Shown here: positions 1-17,351 of the stretch, piece after piece
Layout: every line of letters begins with the position of its first letter
Position numbering within the stretch: position 1 is the stretch's first letter
From: Eumeta japonica
Taxonomy: Eukaryota; Arthropoda; Insecta; Lepidoptera; Psychidae
Direction of reading: 5' to 3'
Assembly: GCA_005406025.1 (NCBI GenBank)
Contig: BGZK01001303.1
Span: forward strand, 62,001-126,000
Length of the DNA stretch: 64,000 bases
Translations under genes and position numbers: made by a program
Notes under the pieces: generated by a model
Told to the model about the DNA's origin: nothing
Seen by the model: only the letters and a program-made list of their open reading frames with translations
Databases searched by the model: none

Positions 1-930
1 AACTCGTACCACAAAATGTAACGAAGAAAAATATTAATTAGCTTACAGATTATTTTGTAATGAATATGTATTGATTTATTTGCAATATAGTAAAAATAAA
101 GAAAAGCATAGTAAGTAAACAATTTGTTCAGATTTTTTTTAAATTATGATATAGGTTACTAATTGACACGTTTGTGATCTTTAAGCCTATTTATTTAATC
201 AGAAAAAGTAATACAAGAAAAATATTAACAAATTATTAATACTATGTAGATACGGTGAAAATATAAAACCCATATATAATTTTTTAAATATATTTATGTA
301 CATGTAGAATACTTAACAAAGGGGTAGCACAATACAAATTAATTATGCTGACTGACTTAGAATTATTTTTAAGGACCGCCTAAGATGGACCTTCAAAGCA
401 AACCTGTTACAAATTCAATATTTTGCAACATTTCGAGTACCTTACGGAGGGAATCACGTAGTTATATTAAAATACAACAGAACAAAGATAAATATTTAAA
501 CTTACCATCAATATATTCCATTTCCATCCTAGTTAAAAAATTGTTACTACATTTGCTAAAACAAAACGTTTCTATGACGACGCATGACAGTGTACTCAAC
601 TAGCTTGCTGATTGGTTGCTCTAACATGGCTCTAACTGAAAACCATGTGGTTGTCACTCTCGGTCTTAGTTGTCACAAATGTCATTCTACAAGAATAACT
701 TTAATATGAAGTTGATATTGATTAAAAAAAAATGTATAATTTATGGGTTAGCTTGCTTTAATTTAGTAAAATAAAAATAAATATTATCAAGAAATATCAG
801 ACTTTTTAATCGAAACTCATTACTTACAACATTTCATCAAGTGTTAACCACTAAAATAAGTTTGCCTTTACACAAGGATTTAATTTCCAAACAACATTAT
901 CTACTAATTTAAGAGCATTTTTTTGAGAGA
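1..930. other. AT-rich stretch, no gene seen
   Basis: Very AT-rich DNA with only short chance ORFs (for example 385-603) that show no family resemblance or splice context. The right edge, from about 780, may already be the decayed upstream part of the retroelement fragment that becomes readable at 931. Confidence 0.5.
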
Positions 931-1560
931 AGAGGAATTGAAGTTTGTTAGCACTACTGTATTCCTGGGAGTTATTTTAGATAATAAACTTCAATGAGGT
1001 CTTCTGATCGGTGTGTTAGCGAAAAAACTTCAATGTGCTGTATTTTAAATTAAAAAGATAAAAAAATTGTTTAAAATACAAACCATCAGATTTATTTATT
1101 TTGGCTGCTTTCATAGCTTGATATCTTATGGCACCCTGCTATGGGTAGATACAACGAATGTTCACAGAATTTTCGTCTTCCAAATGCGGGCCATTCGCGC
1201 GACTTACAGGTTGGGACTTCGTATTTCTCTTAGAATTAAGTTTAAAGAAATTGGAATATTAACAGTGACATCGTAATTTATTTACCAAAATTTAATATAC
1301 TTAAAAAAGGTAGATTAAGAAACAATGTGATAGACATAATTTCAATATTAGAAACAAAAATAAATTATTTGCATATTAGTCGACTGCATAAGACCGCGAA
1401 TTTATTTAGAGGCTCTATGTGTGCATATTCAATAAGATGCCTGAGGATATATAAAATTTACACTCATACAAATTTAAAGTCTTTATTCAGAAAAACTTGA
1501 AAAAAAAAAGGTTATTATACAATCTCTGAATATTTAGAGGATAAATAGATACAACAAGCT
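931..1560 (+). mobile_element. Jockey-type non-LTR retrotransposon fragment (end of reverse transcriptase ORF)
   Basis: The plus frame reads FLGVILDNKLQ near 970-995, the usual 'YLG..ld..l.W' block downstream of the reverse transcriptase catalytic core, with the expected Trp codon now a stop. From 1067 a second frame reads YFGCFHSLISYGTLLW and then QMRAIRATYRLG, the 'hS...YG...WG' and 'Q..AiR.i' blocks of the thumb region in insect jockey/CR1-like elements. A further shifted frame around 1290-1540 matches the remaining C-terminal part. Several frameshifts and stops make this a dead fragment; the 5' part of the element is absent. Confidence 0.75.
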
Positions 1561-4500
1561 TGATTTCCTACAGGTTTGTTTTTCGTGCAATAGTTTTATA
1601 TGTGCTTGTATTTTTATATAGTTTTGGTTTGAAAAGAGCTATTTTCAAGGTTTTGCTTGTTCTTCTTGAGAGATAATTGCCTTACAAACGAGTAGTAATT
1701 AAAAATAAATGTGATATTAAAAAATTATAAACTCTTTAAATGTTATGACATATTTGAAATATTATATTATAATGTTATATTATAACCTACGAAAAGAAAT
1801 TTACAGGTAACTCATCCATTCATAGTCCACATTTATACTCTTTTCGTATGGACATTTATTCGTGAACAGATTAAATAGCAACAGTGAAATTACACATCAG
1901 TGTATATTCCATTTAGTTCAACGCAAGTACTGAAGTCTTTTATATGGATTACAGTGCCTATGTCAATCCGTTACTCACATCATTTTTAAATATATTTTTC
2001 AATAGATTATTTCTTTTCACTCTATTATAATCTTTTTCCAGAGTTACGAGAATTCGGAAAACATTTTGGCTCATAACCAAAAACTTTCCGATAATGTTTC
2101 TTAGAAAAACACTTGGTCCGTACACCGCAACCTTTTTCAAAATCCCGCTTCTACATTTCAGATATTATTTTAAGTTTTATTTACAATCTTTTTAATAATG
2201 ATTTTTGCATACAGTTTGCCAACAACGCTGACGAACATTTATCCGATTTTGTTGATTTCTAATATAACTTAGACAGCCTTATTGATAATATCCTGTATAA
2301 AGAGAATGACCAAAATTTAAATGCTCTACGCAAAAGACTTTTACCTTTTTAAAATCTCTTAAGGATATAATGCACCGAAAATTTAAAACACGATAGATTT
2401 AATCAGGTTTCGATTACAACTATGGTAATAATAAAATCTTACAAAACGAAGTGGAAACAAAATAATGAGTAACCTAATTATAAAATAATTCAGTGTGAAA
2501 TAAATATGAAAAAATTCAAAATTATTTTATAACGTGTATTGCAAAAAGATGAACGAAACTCATATTTAACAAATAAATTGCAATGGCCAATCGAAATTGA
2601 TGCAATGTATTACTTTCCATTGTAAAGTTATAAGTTTTCGTTTTTATAAATTTATAACTAAATGTAACGGGAAATTATACACATTTTATTTAGATTTCAC
2701 ATAACTTTCAGTTTTGATTAATATATAAATATAATCTGTATTTCATACCGCCTACAAACATGATTATTATTACAATATTTATATAAAATATCTTCAGATA
2801 CTTTACAAATTTAATTTCTTTCATCAGGTTTACAGTTAGCAATAAATATTGAGGATATCAACATTTCTGGCGTTGTGGATGTTTAAAAGTGATAGCGATG
2901 GCTTATTGAAGATTTCTTCTTTAGTTTTTTTTATACTCTCTCTCACATTCTTTAAATAATGCTACAGATACCGCACACCGTTGTAAAGTGCAGCTTCATA
3001 TCAATACATGTGGTATTGATAAGCACCATAGTGAAAAAAAAATCTATTAAACCCTACAACTCTTTATTGGTATAACAATCCGACCAATGGATTAGCAGTA
3101 TATGTGTTTTCTACATAAAACAATAAGGAGTACATCTACATTTCGTACGTCTTGGAAAAAAATAATATCCACGGTATAAATGTCTATTATTCTTAATTTT
3201 CGTTTACACTGTTAAATAGCATTAAGACAATTTTTTCGTAATTGTCATTTTAAACATTAGTTTTGTTTCATATAAAGTATGAAAAAAAAGGCAATGTTTA
3301 AAATGATGATTACGATACAAACAAAAAAAAAAAATATATAAATCCTTCAAAAAAAGGGATTTTAGCAACAGTTTTTGTATTTTCATTATAGTATACCAAA
3401 GTAACATTGTTAGTTTCATAACTTTAACAACAAAAAGTTATATGCATCCCACAAAAACCAGATATAAAAAACAGTAAATAATTTTCTTCTAAATTGCAAA
3501 TAAGCTATGTAAAATTAATTTACTGTGCATTTATTTACAGTAAAAATGTACAAAACTTACTTAGACTCCACCAACAAAGACACGGGTATTAAATTTCATA
3601 TGTAAACAAAAATATTAATTTAATGTATTTTGTGTATATAATCAATTATTTCTTTTATGTATATTTCTCTAATAAAATATAATTTTAATTGTTAGTTACC
3701 CGCTATTTTCATAATGTAACTAAGGGTGATGTAACTTAGAATTATAATTTAATATGTACTACTGTTAGATTAACAAAGAAAAAAAAATCACATGCATACA
3801 TGTTAGAAAGAGAGAAAGAGTCAAAACTATTTAAATACACGCACGGACTTATATGATATACAAAATAGAGATTCGGTAATAATTTATACGAATAAAAATA
3901 CGTTTGATTATTATTTTAAATTTCTAAGAATATCTAGCAGTTGACTGAACTGAATGTTTATCGTATAACATAACGACAATATTATAGAATCGTTTAATTT
4001 AATGAGTAACGTAATGAAATATATGTACATATTAATTGTGTATACAAGTATCAGAAAGTATCTAACACAAATGTAATGGACAATGCTATATAACAAGAAT
4101 GATATTAATTATGAATCACAATATATTACAATATTTTTAATCTGTAAAACCAAGGACAATAAATGAATGAAAGATAATAAATATTAAAATAATTACGTTT
4201 ATTAATTTCAAATTTAAATACAGTCTGCACTGACATAAGTCATATGTATGACTTATGCCAACTTTTGTATGCCTTATGACATAAGATATAAGGCATACAA
4301 AAGTTGGGACTCCTTTAGAAAGTTAATTATAATATCTCTGTGCAATATTTTATCTGAAAATATGTGGTAGAGCCACCCTCCATTGCTCTAATCTCTCTTT
4401 ATGACTAAATTCAAATAAATGACCGCCTACTCTCTCGAGGCTGGTATGCTCGTTGGTCCTTCTATAATGTTATACAAAGAAAAATAAAATTAAACGACAA

Positions 4501-5031
4501 TAAGGGTACTTTTCAAAGTTATCATTAGTTTGGATGCCCTGGGTTCATTCCTTACGTACTCTTATGAAAAAAACAAAACAGCATAAAGTATTATTTATAA
4601 AATATATGTAGTAGCACTACATTTATAGTATTTTAAAACATATATAATTTTATATGCTATTTAAAATTTTTTGCGACAGAAATATTAATAATACATCAGG
4701 GTTTGAAACACAGTACTGCAATAAATTTCAATAAAAAATTGAGCAAAAATGTGAACTATACAAATATTATAGCAATTTTATTTTGTTAAGACTCCCTTAG
4801 CTAGTACTAATAAATTAAAAATCTCCTTAATCCATTAATTTTGTTTATTTCAGACTTTTGTATCCCACTTTTGGAGATTGCATAACGAGAATAAATTTTA
4901 ACATTTCCCTTAATTTTTAATATCGTGCAATATGGGTATAAATCAGAAATATGTAATAGCAACATTGCTGGCAACCGCCAATATTGCTACTATACAACTA
5001 ATCACCACCCAAGAAAAGAAATACTGATATG
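1561..5031. other. Intergenic AT-rich DNA upstream of ARF
   Basis: No gene can be supported. Short ORFs at 1958-2140, 3222-3419 and 3911-4096 look like chance products of AT-rich sequence. A weak protein-like run, NADEHLSDFVDF then LDSLIDNILYKENDQNLNALRK, follows a possible acceptor at about 2212 but is broken by a stop. A double hairpin lies at 4235-4307. Confidence 0.5.
4235..4307. repeat. Two adjacent perfect hairpins (MITE-like tip)
   Basis: The first hairpin has 10-bp arms (ATAAGTCATA at 4235-4244 and its complement at 4247-4256) around a 2-nt loop. The second has perfect 20-bp arms at 4258-4277 and 4288-4307 around a 10-nt loop. Back-to-back perfect inverted repeats are unlikely by chance and suggest the fold-back part of a small transposon or a template-switch product. 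No coding content. Confidence 0.6.
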
Positions 5032-5048
5032 ACGTATGTCACATACGT
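5032..5048. promoter_or_regulatory. Palindromic candidate promoter element upstream of ARF
   Basis: ACGTATGT and ACATACGT are perfect complements around a single C, ending about 100 nt before the ARF start codon. The left arm overlaps TGACGT, a CRE/bZIP half-site. Position and symmetry suggest a dimer-binding site in the ARF promoter or 5' UTR. No TATA box or transcription start could be fixed. Confidence 0.3.
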
Positions 5049-5151
5049 GTGCTGTGAGTTTTAAGTCGTCGTTGTGAAATAAAACTGTGTTGTTTGTTAA
5101 AATACCATTGCGTTCGTTCTTTTATTTGGAAGTTATTAAAAAAATAGCGCA

Positions 5152-10049
<4,898 letters not shown>

Positions 10050-12210
10050 TTTTTTTTTTTATATTTTTGGTACAATTGACAGTTATGGTTAGCAACAAAC
10101 ATGTTCTATACAACTGTTATGAAAATTTTGAATATACTATGATCCTAATTAGATCCAAAAAGATTTTTAATAATATCATAATAGTAATGCTACTGGTGAG
10201 TATTTTTAATTTCTGCATTTGGATGAAAAAAATATTTGCTTTCAATTTCTATCGCCAAGACAAATATTTTTAATTAAACGATATCTGAGGCCACTTTATA
10301 TTCAATAATGTTTAGTGAAATTTATTACCGAAATGGGTGCTGTGCAGATAGTGGGAGCTAAAAGAAACACACGTGGTATTATGCTGCAGTCAAAAATTTT
10401 CTCTGCTTTACTCAAGATTTCTAATTTATTAAGGGATGTCTTATCAAATAATTTAATTTCTGAAAATATTATTTCAAAAGAAGTTTCTTTATTTCAATAT
10501 TATGTTAAATTTTAGTAACTGTCATGTTTTAAGCTAAGACTGAGAAATGAAAATTGATATCTCTACATGGTGTAAAATTTAAATTCTTATGTACTTGTAA
10601 TTAATAAAAATGTACCCTCGTTCTGAATAAGATTTTCTCATCTCAGACTTCACCAATACACTCCTGCTTTAAACCTCTGCTGTTACCAGAGAATCAGCTC
10701 TCTACCTCGCAACTATACTGACCCTGTTGCTGGTAATACAACTGACTGAGAAATACAGTGCATTTAGCTCACTCTCCTCTGCTTCACATCCTTTCCAGTT
10801 GTGCCCCTACAGTATGGAACATCTTGTTTAATTTCAATTTTCATAATATGATGGTTTTACTATTTGTCCCAGGAAACCTTTTTGTATTAATAATCCTCAC
10901 TTGAGAAATAAAAATTCATTCTAAATTTAAAATGAATAATTAAATTTTGCTTTGTCTTATAGAACTAATTAGGAAATAATTTATTTGTCATTTAGGTTTA
11001 AATAGAGTTCCATTAATATTATATAATGTAATTTTAAGTGCAACAATTATGTTACAGCAGTATAAAATATGGACAACTATGACTATTATGTATATTCTCC
11101 ACAAAAAAAATGACTAGATATCTTTATTATTTCACTGTTCCATTCGAATACAAAGTGATTTTGTCCCAAAAAAGATTTCAATTATTTTCGCAAAATAAAT
11201 TAAATGATTAAAGTAATTAAAATTATAAAACAAGTAGTAATGTAGTGGTTATGTTGATATATTATTTTGCATTAGTATTTTTCATATTTTTTTCTTATCA
11301 ATAAAAATTTCTTCAAGTACTGAAATAGCAATTTAAAAAAAAATTAAGTTTAGATATTAAAAACCTTGATAAAAATATATCACTAGCTTTGTTATTTGCT
11401 GTGTTGTAATATTGCTTTTCAGTTAAAATTTTGTCGGTATATCTTAGCAGTTTTAATTTTATAGTTATTTCTATATTACCTTATTCAAAATGTTAGACCA
11501 AGGAAATTAACATAAAGTGAAAAATTACTTGATAATTTGTGTGCTCATTTTGTGTTAACATTTTTTGTAAATCTTAAGTTAGCTTTATAAATGTTATTCA
11601 AGTTAGTATTCATTATTGATTCCCTCATAAATATTATAAATGTAAAATATTTAATGTCAATGCATTTAAGCATTCTGATTAATGTTAATTTTAACATTGA
11701 GATTGAATTGTATTTATTAAAACTTTTAAATTATAAACATTACAGATTGTAATGTCTGGATATAAATTTTCAGCAATCAGCTTAAGTATCAGATAACTAT
11801 GCAAAATTGCCTGTCAAAAAATTAAATATTTTACACCAAAATTGGGAATATAATTTGTTCTTGCAAATTTACTTTGGAGTTTGCAATTAATATAGATATA
11901 TATATTATTTTACTTATGTACAAAACATTCATAAAATTTTGTATATATGGTTATGATAATACCTAATAGTGGCATTCAGAAAAATATGTAACAGTGGTAA
12001 ATAAATATAGTTGTAAATATTAAATAGATTTTTTATTTAAATTTATAAAAAAATCATTAAGTTTTTCACAAATATTATGTTTTATACTATTTTTAAGGTT
12101 ATTGACCCTGGATTTTCATCATAATGAATTTCTGGAGACTTTGTCACTGTTTATCAATTATCACAATGGCAATCAGACAAAAAATATTATGTTTAATATA
12201 ATAAGTATTT
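10050..12210. other. ARF 3' UTR and convergent intergenic region
   Basis: AT-rich DNA between the two convergent genes. AATAAA at 10603-10608, about 550 nt after the ARF stop, is the best polyadenylation candidate. The stretch 10620-10810 is less AT-rich than its surroundings and may be a repeat fragment, but gives no readable domain. No other gene seen. Confidence 0.45.
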
Positions 12211-12216
12211 TTTATT
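12211..12216 (-). terminator. Candidate polyadenylation signal of the ECHDC3-like gene
   Basis: AATAAA on the minus strand (tttatt on plus), 10 nt after the stop codon. This is unusually close and would leave a very short 3' UTR, so a more distal signal may be used instead. Confidence 0.3.
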
Positions 12217-12225
12217 AAGTGGAGC

Positions 12226-15200
12226 TCAATTGTGACTCCATTTTGCTTTTCTCTTTTCGATAAAGCTTTGTATTCCTTCTTGGCCATCATTCATGTTTAC
12301 ATTTTCAACCATGATTTGTTCACCTAATTTATAAGCATCAATTAAATTTAATTCCATTTGCTTATAATAGAATTCTTTTCCTATAGCAATGACACTGCGA
12401 CTTTTGAGTTTAATTTTTTCTATAATTTTATTTATTTCTGCATCTAAATCTTCTGGCGGCACAACTTTGGTAGCTAAACCACTATCGTATGCTTCCTGCG
12501 CTGATATTGTATCACCTGTAAGTATGGGTAATTATTATTTTGGGCATCTTCCAACCATTTGAATTTCTTTTTAACAAAAAGTCACTTAAAACGATAATTG
12601 ACTCAAGAACTTACTCATAGAAATGCAGTATTAAGCTGTACATTTTAAAATGATAATGTGAATGATTTTAAATCATAGATTAAATCATTTCATAGTTCAA
12701 CTTAAATAAACATATGAACCTGTGAGCAGCATAAATAAAGCTCTGGATTTGGGAACTGATCTTCCGACAGCAATCCCTGGTGTCGAACAAAAAATTCCAA
12801 AACTAGCACTGTGAACATATATTTTCTTTGTCAGTATACATTATTAATGGATTACAGAATATATACATTTATGGTAGTACTCAAAGGAATGAATTTCATA
12901 TAAAATTGTTGTTTACCCAGGTGTAGAGAAACTGCTGTTGTTTGAACAAACTAACATGTCACAAGTAGCTACCAATTGACAACCAGCGGCTGCAGCCAAG
13001 CCGTTCACCTAAAAAAGTACGATGTGGCAATGCTGTAGAGTATGCATTGGGAAATTTGTCTTAGTGCACAGAATATTTATCTATTGAATAAAATATAGCT
13101 ATGGAGATAAAAATAGATTAGGTCATTGTTTACCCTTTCCCCACCATAGTCGAACATATCCGACAAACTAAATTGTGACAGAGGCCAGTGCCGAATATAT
13201 CAGACAAATTACTCTTTAATTTTTTGTTTATACTTTATTTTCACATCATTTAAGAACAAAAATAAAAATGTGTATGAATGTAATGAATGGTTTTACCAAT
13301 ACATAAACTAAACTTGCATTCAATCCCAGAAATGTCATAATATCATGACGAAAAATCCATTTTCAATGTAAATCATCAATTTTATTATATACTCATAAAG
13401 CCAATGTTGGATATATCCGACAATAGTGATGCAATACTTGATTTACTTTTTTTGTTATAAATTGTCTTAATTAATTCTACATGCAAATTGTTTTTTTTAT
13501 AGCATAGTCAAGGGAGAAATGAGTAGGCGAGCCATCAGAGAAGTAAATGGTCACTGCCACCATGTATATTCACAATCCTAGAGTGTTGTGTGTTGCCGGC
13601 CTCTGGTAGGAGTAGGATATTTGATGTGAGGGAAGATTGCACTGATGGAGGGGAAGTGGGAGGTGATGAATACAGGAATAAGGTGATAGAAAGGAGCGTG
13701 GGGTGAAGGGCGGAGAAGTAGTGGCGATGGAGGAGGAGGGGGTTACCAGAACTTTCATTCTCTAGATAAAAAGCAAGTGGAAGCTGTTATTTTACATATG
13801 TACATTCTGCGAGACTGTTATTTCATCGCTCGAGCTTTCCCATTTTCATATTGTGGTTAAGTTGAATACAGTATGGCTCTATCACAGATTATTTTTTATA
13901 AATTACTATAAGGGTTTTTTAATAAATACCAACATATAGTAAAAAAGATTTGGAACTAATTCTTTACATTGTATGAACTTAAAATAAATGAGTAAGTTAA
14001 TATGAAGTTGTAACATATTTAATCCCATCATTAGACAGATACAATTCGTCTTTACTCTGAAAGCCAATATCAAAAATCTGATCACTTATGATGTTATATT
14101 ATTATTACGAACATGATTCTACTAAATTTTCTTAGTACTTTCAGAGCGCTTGTCGGAAATATCCAACACCACTTCATACATCACAGATGATCATTCAATG
14201 ACTGTTATTCTCTTAAAATTCCTTATCAAGAAAATAAAAATTAAAGTATATGCATAGAAAAAGTTTGTAAATATTAGGAGCTTTTTAAAATGTACTAATG
14301 TATTTCTAGAGTTCTGTCAAACTCATTTTTATTATTAATCTTTTCAAAATAATATAATATACAGAATATAATATAAGACACATGGAGAATAAACAAAGTA
14401 TATGGTATTGTGTGAGGTGTTAATTGGCGGAAATCTATAGTAGACGCTTGCCTGCAACATGTATTAACATGCAGCATGCAACCCACCGCTGACCCTCGAA
14501 TCTGCCTCTCCACTACGAATCTATCCAAATGATTGAATATTGATTCCAGAGGATTGACAGATATCGAACACCTAAACAAGTGTTATTTATTTTTATAATT
14601 ATCTAATTCCGCTAACTGTTAAATTGTAAATTCTACGTACGTTTCATGCCAACAAGGCACATCCTCAGGAAATTGCCGACAGTCACATCCATCAGGGTGT
14701 AAGGAGCGTTAAAACAACCAATACAACCTCGTTAGGCAGGCCGCTGTCATGCAAGGGTCAAAGAGCGACGAAAACATTGTTTTCGTCGCTCTTGAACATC
14801 CATCTCTTGAACGTCGCTCCTTGCACCCTGGTGGATATGACGCCGTCGAAGCGAGCCAATAGATGTTTCACATCAAAATACTACTATAATGATTCTTTCA
14901 ACAAGCATTTTATCAAACATTTTATCAAAAATTATATAATTAAAAAATTAACTTCAATAAATTCATATTCTAAGTTTTATTAAAAGTGGTAACAGTATGA
15001 CAACAAACTGCCCAAAAAATTGTTTTTGGTGACAAACATCTTATTTGTGAACTATGCACCATTTATTGTTATATTGAAAATTCATAATTTGTAAAAGCCT
15101 ATATAAGAAAACTTTCATATAAGGCATATACAAGAAAACATCAGGTTAGAGTATGAAATACACCAGGATAAAGGAGAGCTATGTATTTTACATGGTTAAA

Positions 15201-17351
15201 ATAATGGGAGATATCACTAAGAAGTACCGGATAACATAATCGTGCACAGGTGTAGTCTGTGTTTTAAACTTTTCATTTTTTGACAATAAATTAAAATTCG
15301 ATAATATTTATTTTATCATTGCACATCACTGGTTTTATTCATATAAAATGATGATGGCTCTAAGAGCATATATTCTGAATGTAGATTTTGCTGTCAAAAG
15401 GTCAAACAATGATCTTATACAATTTAAAATAAGTTAATTCCCTATTAACATGAGTCATTCACATATTTATATGTAAGTAACCCTGCCTACTGTCATTATG
15501 GTATCTATTTTGTTCTTGTGTAAATATATTTACACATATGAAACCTGGCCTTGCCATTATTGTATTGCTTCGGCCATATCTTGTTATCTACATGTAATAT
15601 TATTTTAAGTATTGTTATGATAACAGAAAAATCATATATTATTTTTAAAATTGCCTTAAATAGTTTAATGCTTATCATCAACTAAAGAAGGTATCACTTG
15701 TGTATGTAACAATTGTAGTATTAATGGAGATTAAGTAATGTGGGAAGGCAACTGTAATTATGAGATCACAACTGTCACTAGTCTCTTTAGTAAGGACAGT
15801 TGAAACATTGGTCTTCGGAGAATTCATCCATTATACTTCTATCTGTAACATTGAATTGTCAAGGTTATGTGGAGGGGTTTGTCCACTCTGAGACAGAGCG
15901 ATAATATAGTCCTTTACTTCAGTGTCTACTAACTTTTAATTAATTATCTTAAATATAACTTGACTCTAGGAAGTGTATTTGTTTAATAAGTAGGATTATA
16001 GAAAATCAATCTTGTAATGCTTCATTTCATTAAAAATGTATACAATTTGAATAGAAAAGAAAATTGATTTTTTCGAAATGCCTAGGGCAGGTTTATGATG
16101 TCTTTATGATGTCATTAAAATATTTTCAATAATAACATTGATTCCATCTATATATTTAATAATGTTTGATAAACATACACTATATAATATATTATTATGA
16201 TAATACTACCCTATCAGAGAGGACTGAAATAAGATGAAAAGTAAACACTCTGAAAAGGAAGCTGAAGGTACCTATATATTTACCAATGTTGAGACAAAAA
16301 AGAACTACAAATGCACTTTAACATTTTTAATTAATAGCGCTTAACTGGCCAACATACTGATTGAAAAAAAAAACTGACTCGTCAGTACTCTAATTCCAAT
16401 ATATTACCCCTCGGATTGTGGTCTCTAACATTTTACAAGCAAGATTTTGTAATCTGGGAAATTCTAACCAATCAAAATACTTAAAAATCTAAACAAACAC
16501 CAACATATTTCAAAATGAAAAATATATGGATTAATATAATATACTATATTATAGTACTCCATTTCTTAGGAAATATTTTGTTCTTGAATTAGTTTATGGG
16601 CGTAGTTCGCAACAATATGTAATATACACATCCAATACAATACATTATCAAATTACATGGATAACTTAACTATGTGGTAACATCTATATTCAAACTAACA
16701 CACTCTTGATCAGTTACAATAACATTATCTAATATTACCTTTGCAATAACTGGAACAGGACTCTGAACAATGCTTTTCATTAGCTCTGATGCTTTTTGAA
16801 ATACCAGTTTATGTTGTTCCAAGCCCTTATCAGAATGCTACAATTTCATACATTACTACATATTAATTAAGGAATATTAGAATATAAACAATAAATTCTA
16901 ACAAAGATTAAGAAATAAAAATACCAATTCTTTTAAATTGTGACCAGCAGAAAAAACTTTACCATTTGCTGCAAGAACTATAGCTCTTAATGTAGGATTA
17001 CGTTTATCCGAGTTGATTGCTGTAATTAGACAGTTCATCATTTCTAGGGATAGAGAATTTCTGAAATTATAGCCAAAAATCGACATTATTTGAAATATAG
17101 AATTGCTATATAATAGCTGACTCTTACCTGGTTTTCTCATGATTTAGTATGATTTCTCTTGTACCATTTGAATCTTTAATGCATAGATATTCATTTCGAC
17201 TTTCGTGAATTCCTCTAAACGATCTTAAGGAAGCTTTAAACACTTTGAGCTACAAAAAAAAAAAACCTTTTTAATGAATTTGAACATAAAAATTATAAAG
17301 GATTTTGATATTACTTACATTATTAGACGATAATATTTTTGCATGTAACAT
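12226..17351 (-). CDS. ECHDC3: ECHDC3-like mitochondrial enoyl-CoA hydratase-fold protein, seven exons
   Basis: Exons in gene order: 17351-17319, 17249-17128, 17060-16925, 16837-16739, 13008-12917, 12808-12720, 12515-12226. All junctions are GT/AG and phases fit, giving 286 aa (human ECHDC3 is about 303). The start [11 protein letters not shown] plus a basic stretch without acidic residues could be a mitochondrial presequence. Crotonase-fold marks: [17 protein letters not shown] (oxyanion hole), [24 protein letters not shown], and an ECHDC3-type C-terminus with [19 protein letters not shown]. The first catalytic Glu of true hydratases is Gln here (AGCQL), and the second Glu site has no equivalent, as in ECHDC3, so classic hydratase activity is unlikely. 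Intron 4 is 3.7 kb and carries repeats. Confidence 0.93.
13135..14175. mobile_element. Non-autonomous element with repeated TATCCGACA motifs
   Basis: Motifs close to ATATCCGACAA recur at about 13151, 13190 (ATATCAGACAA) and 13418, and in inverted orientation at 14152 (TTGTCGGAAATAT). This is the layout expected for inverted ends and subterminal repeats of a DNA transposon of about 1 kb. No transposase ORF is present. The middle (13597-13745) is strongly purine-rich on the plus strand. Exact ends and superfamily are not established; it lies in ECHDC3 intron 4. Confidence 0.35.
14450..14840. repeat. Dispersed repeat, copy 1, with inverted right part
   Basis: Positions 14450-14709 resemble 55815-56065 along their length; both carry GCATGCAACCCA, then ACAGATATC, then GACAGTC. 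The end piece CATCAGGGTGTAAGGAGCG (about 14690) recurs inverted at 14812-14835 with few changes, and between the two lies an inner hairpin (14762-14795, arms of AGAGCGACGAAAAC). The whole looks like two head-to-head copies or the folded end of one element. No protein domain. Confidence 0.55.

Noticed and set aside
13570..13758. Pro/Ser-rich 62-codon minus-strand ORF
   Set aside because: Translation of the purine-rich tract complement; no homology pattern and it lies inside an intron and a repeat.
14295..14579. 94-codon minus-strand ORF with [10 protein letters not shown]
   Set aside because: The same peptide-like phrase appears in the dispersed repeat at 55.8 kb, so it is a translated repeat rather than a gene.
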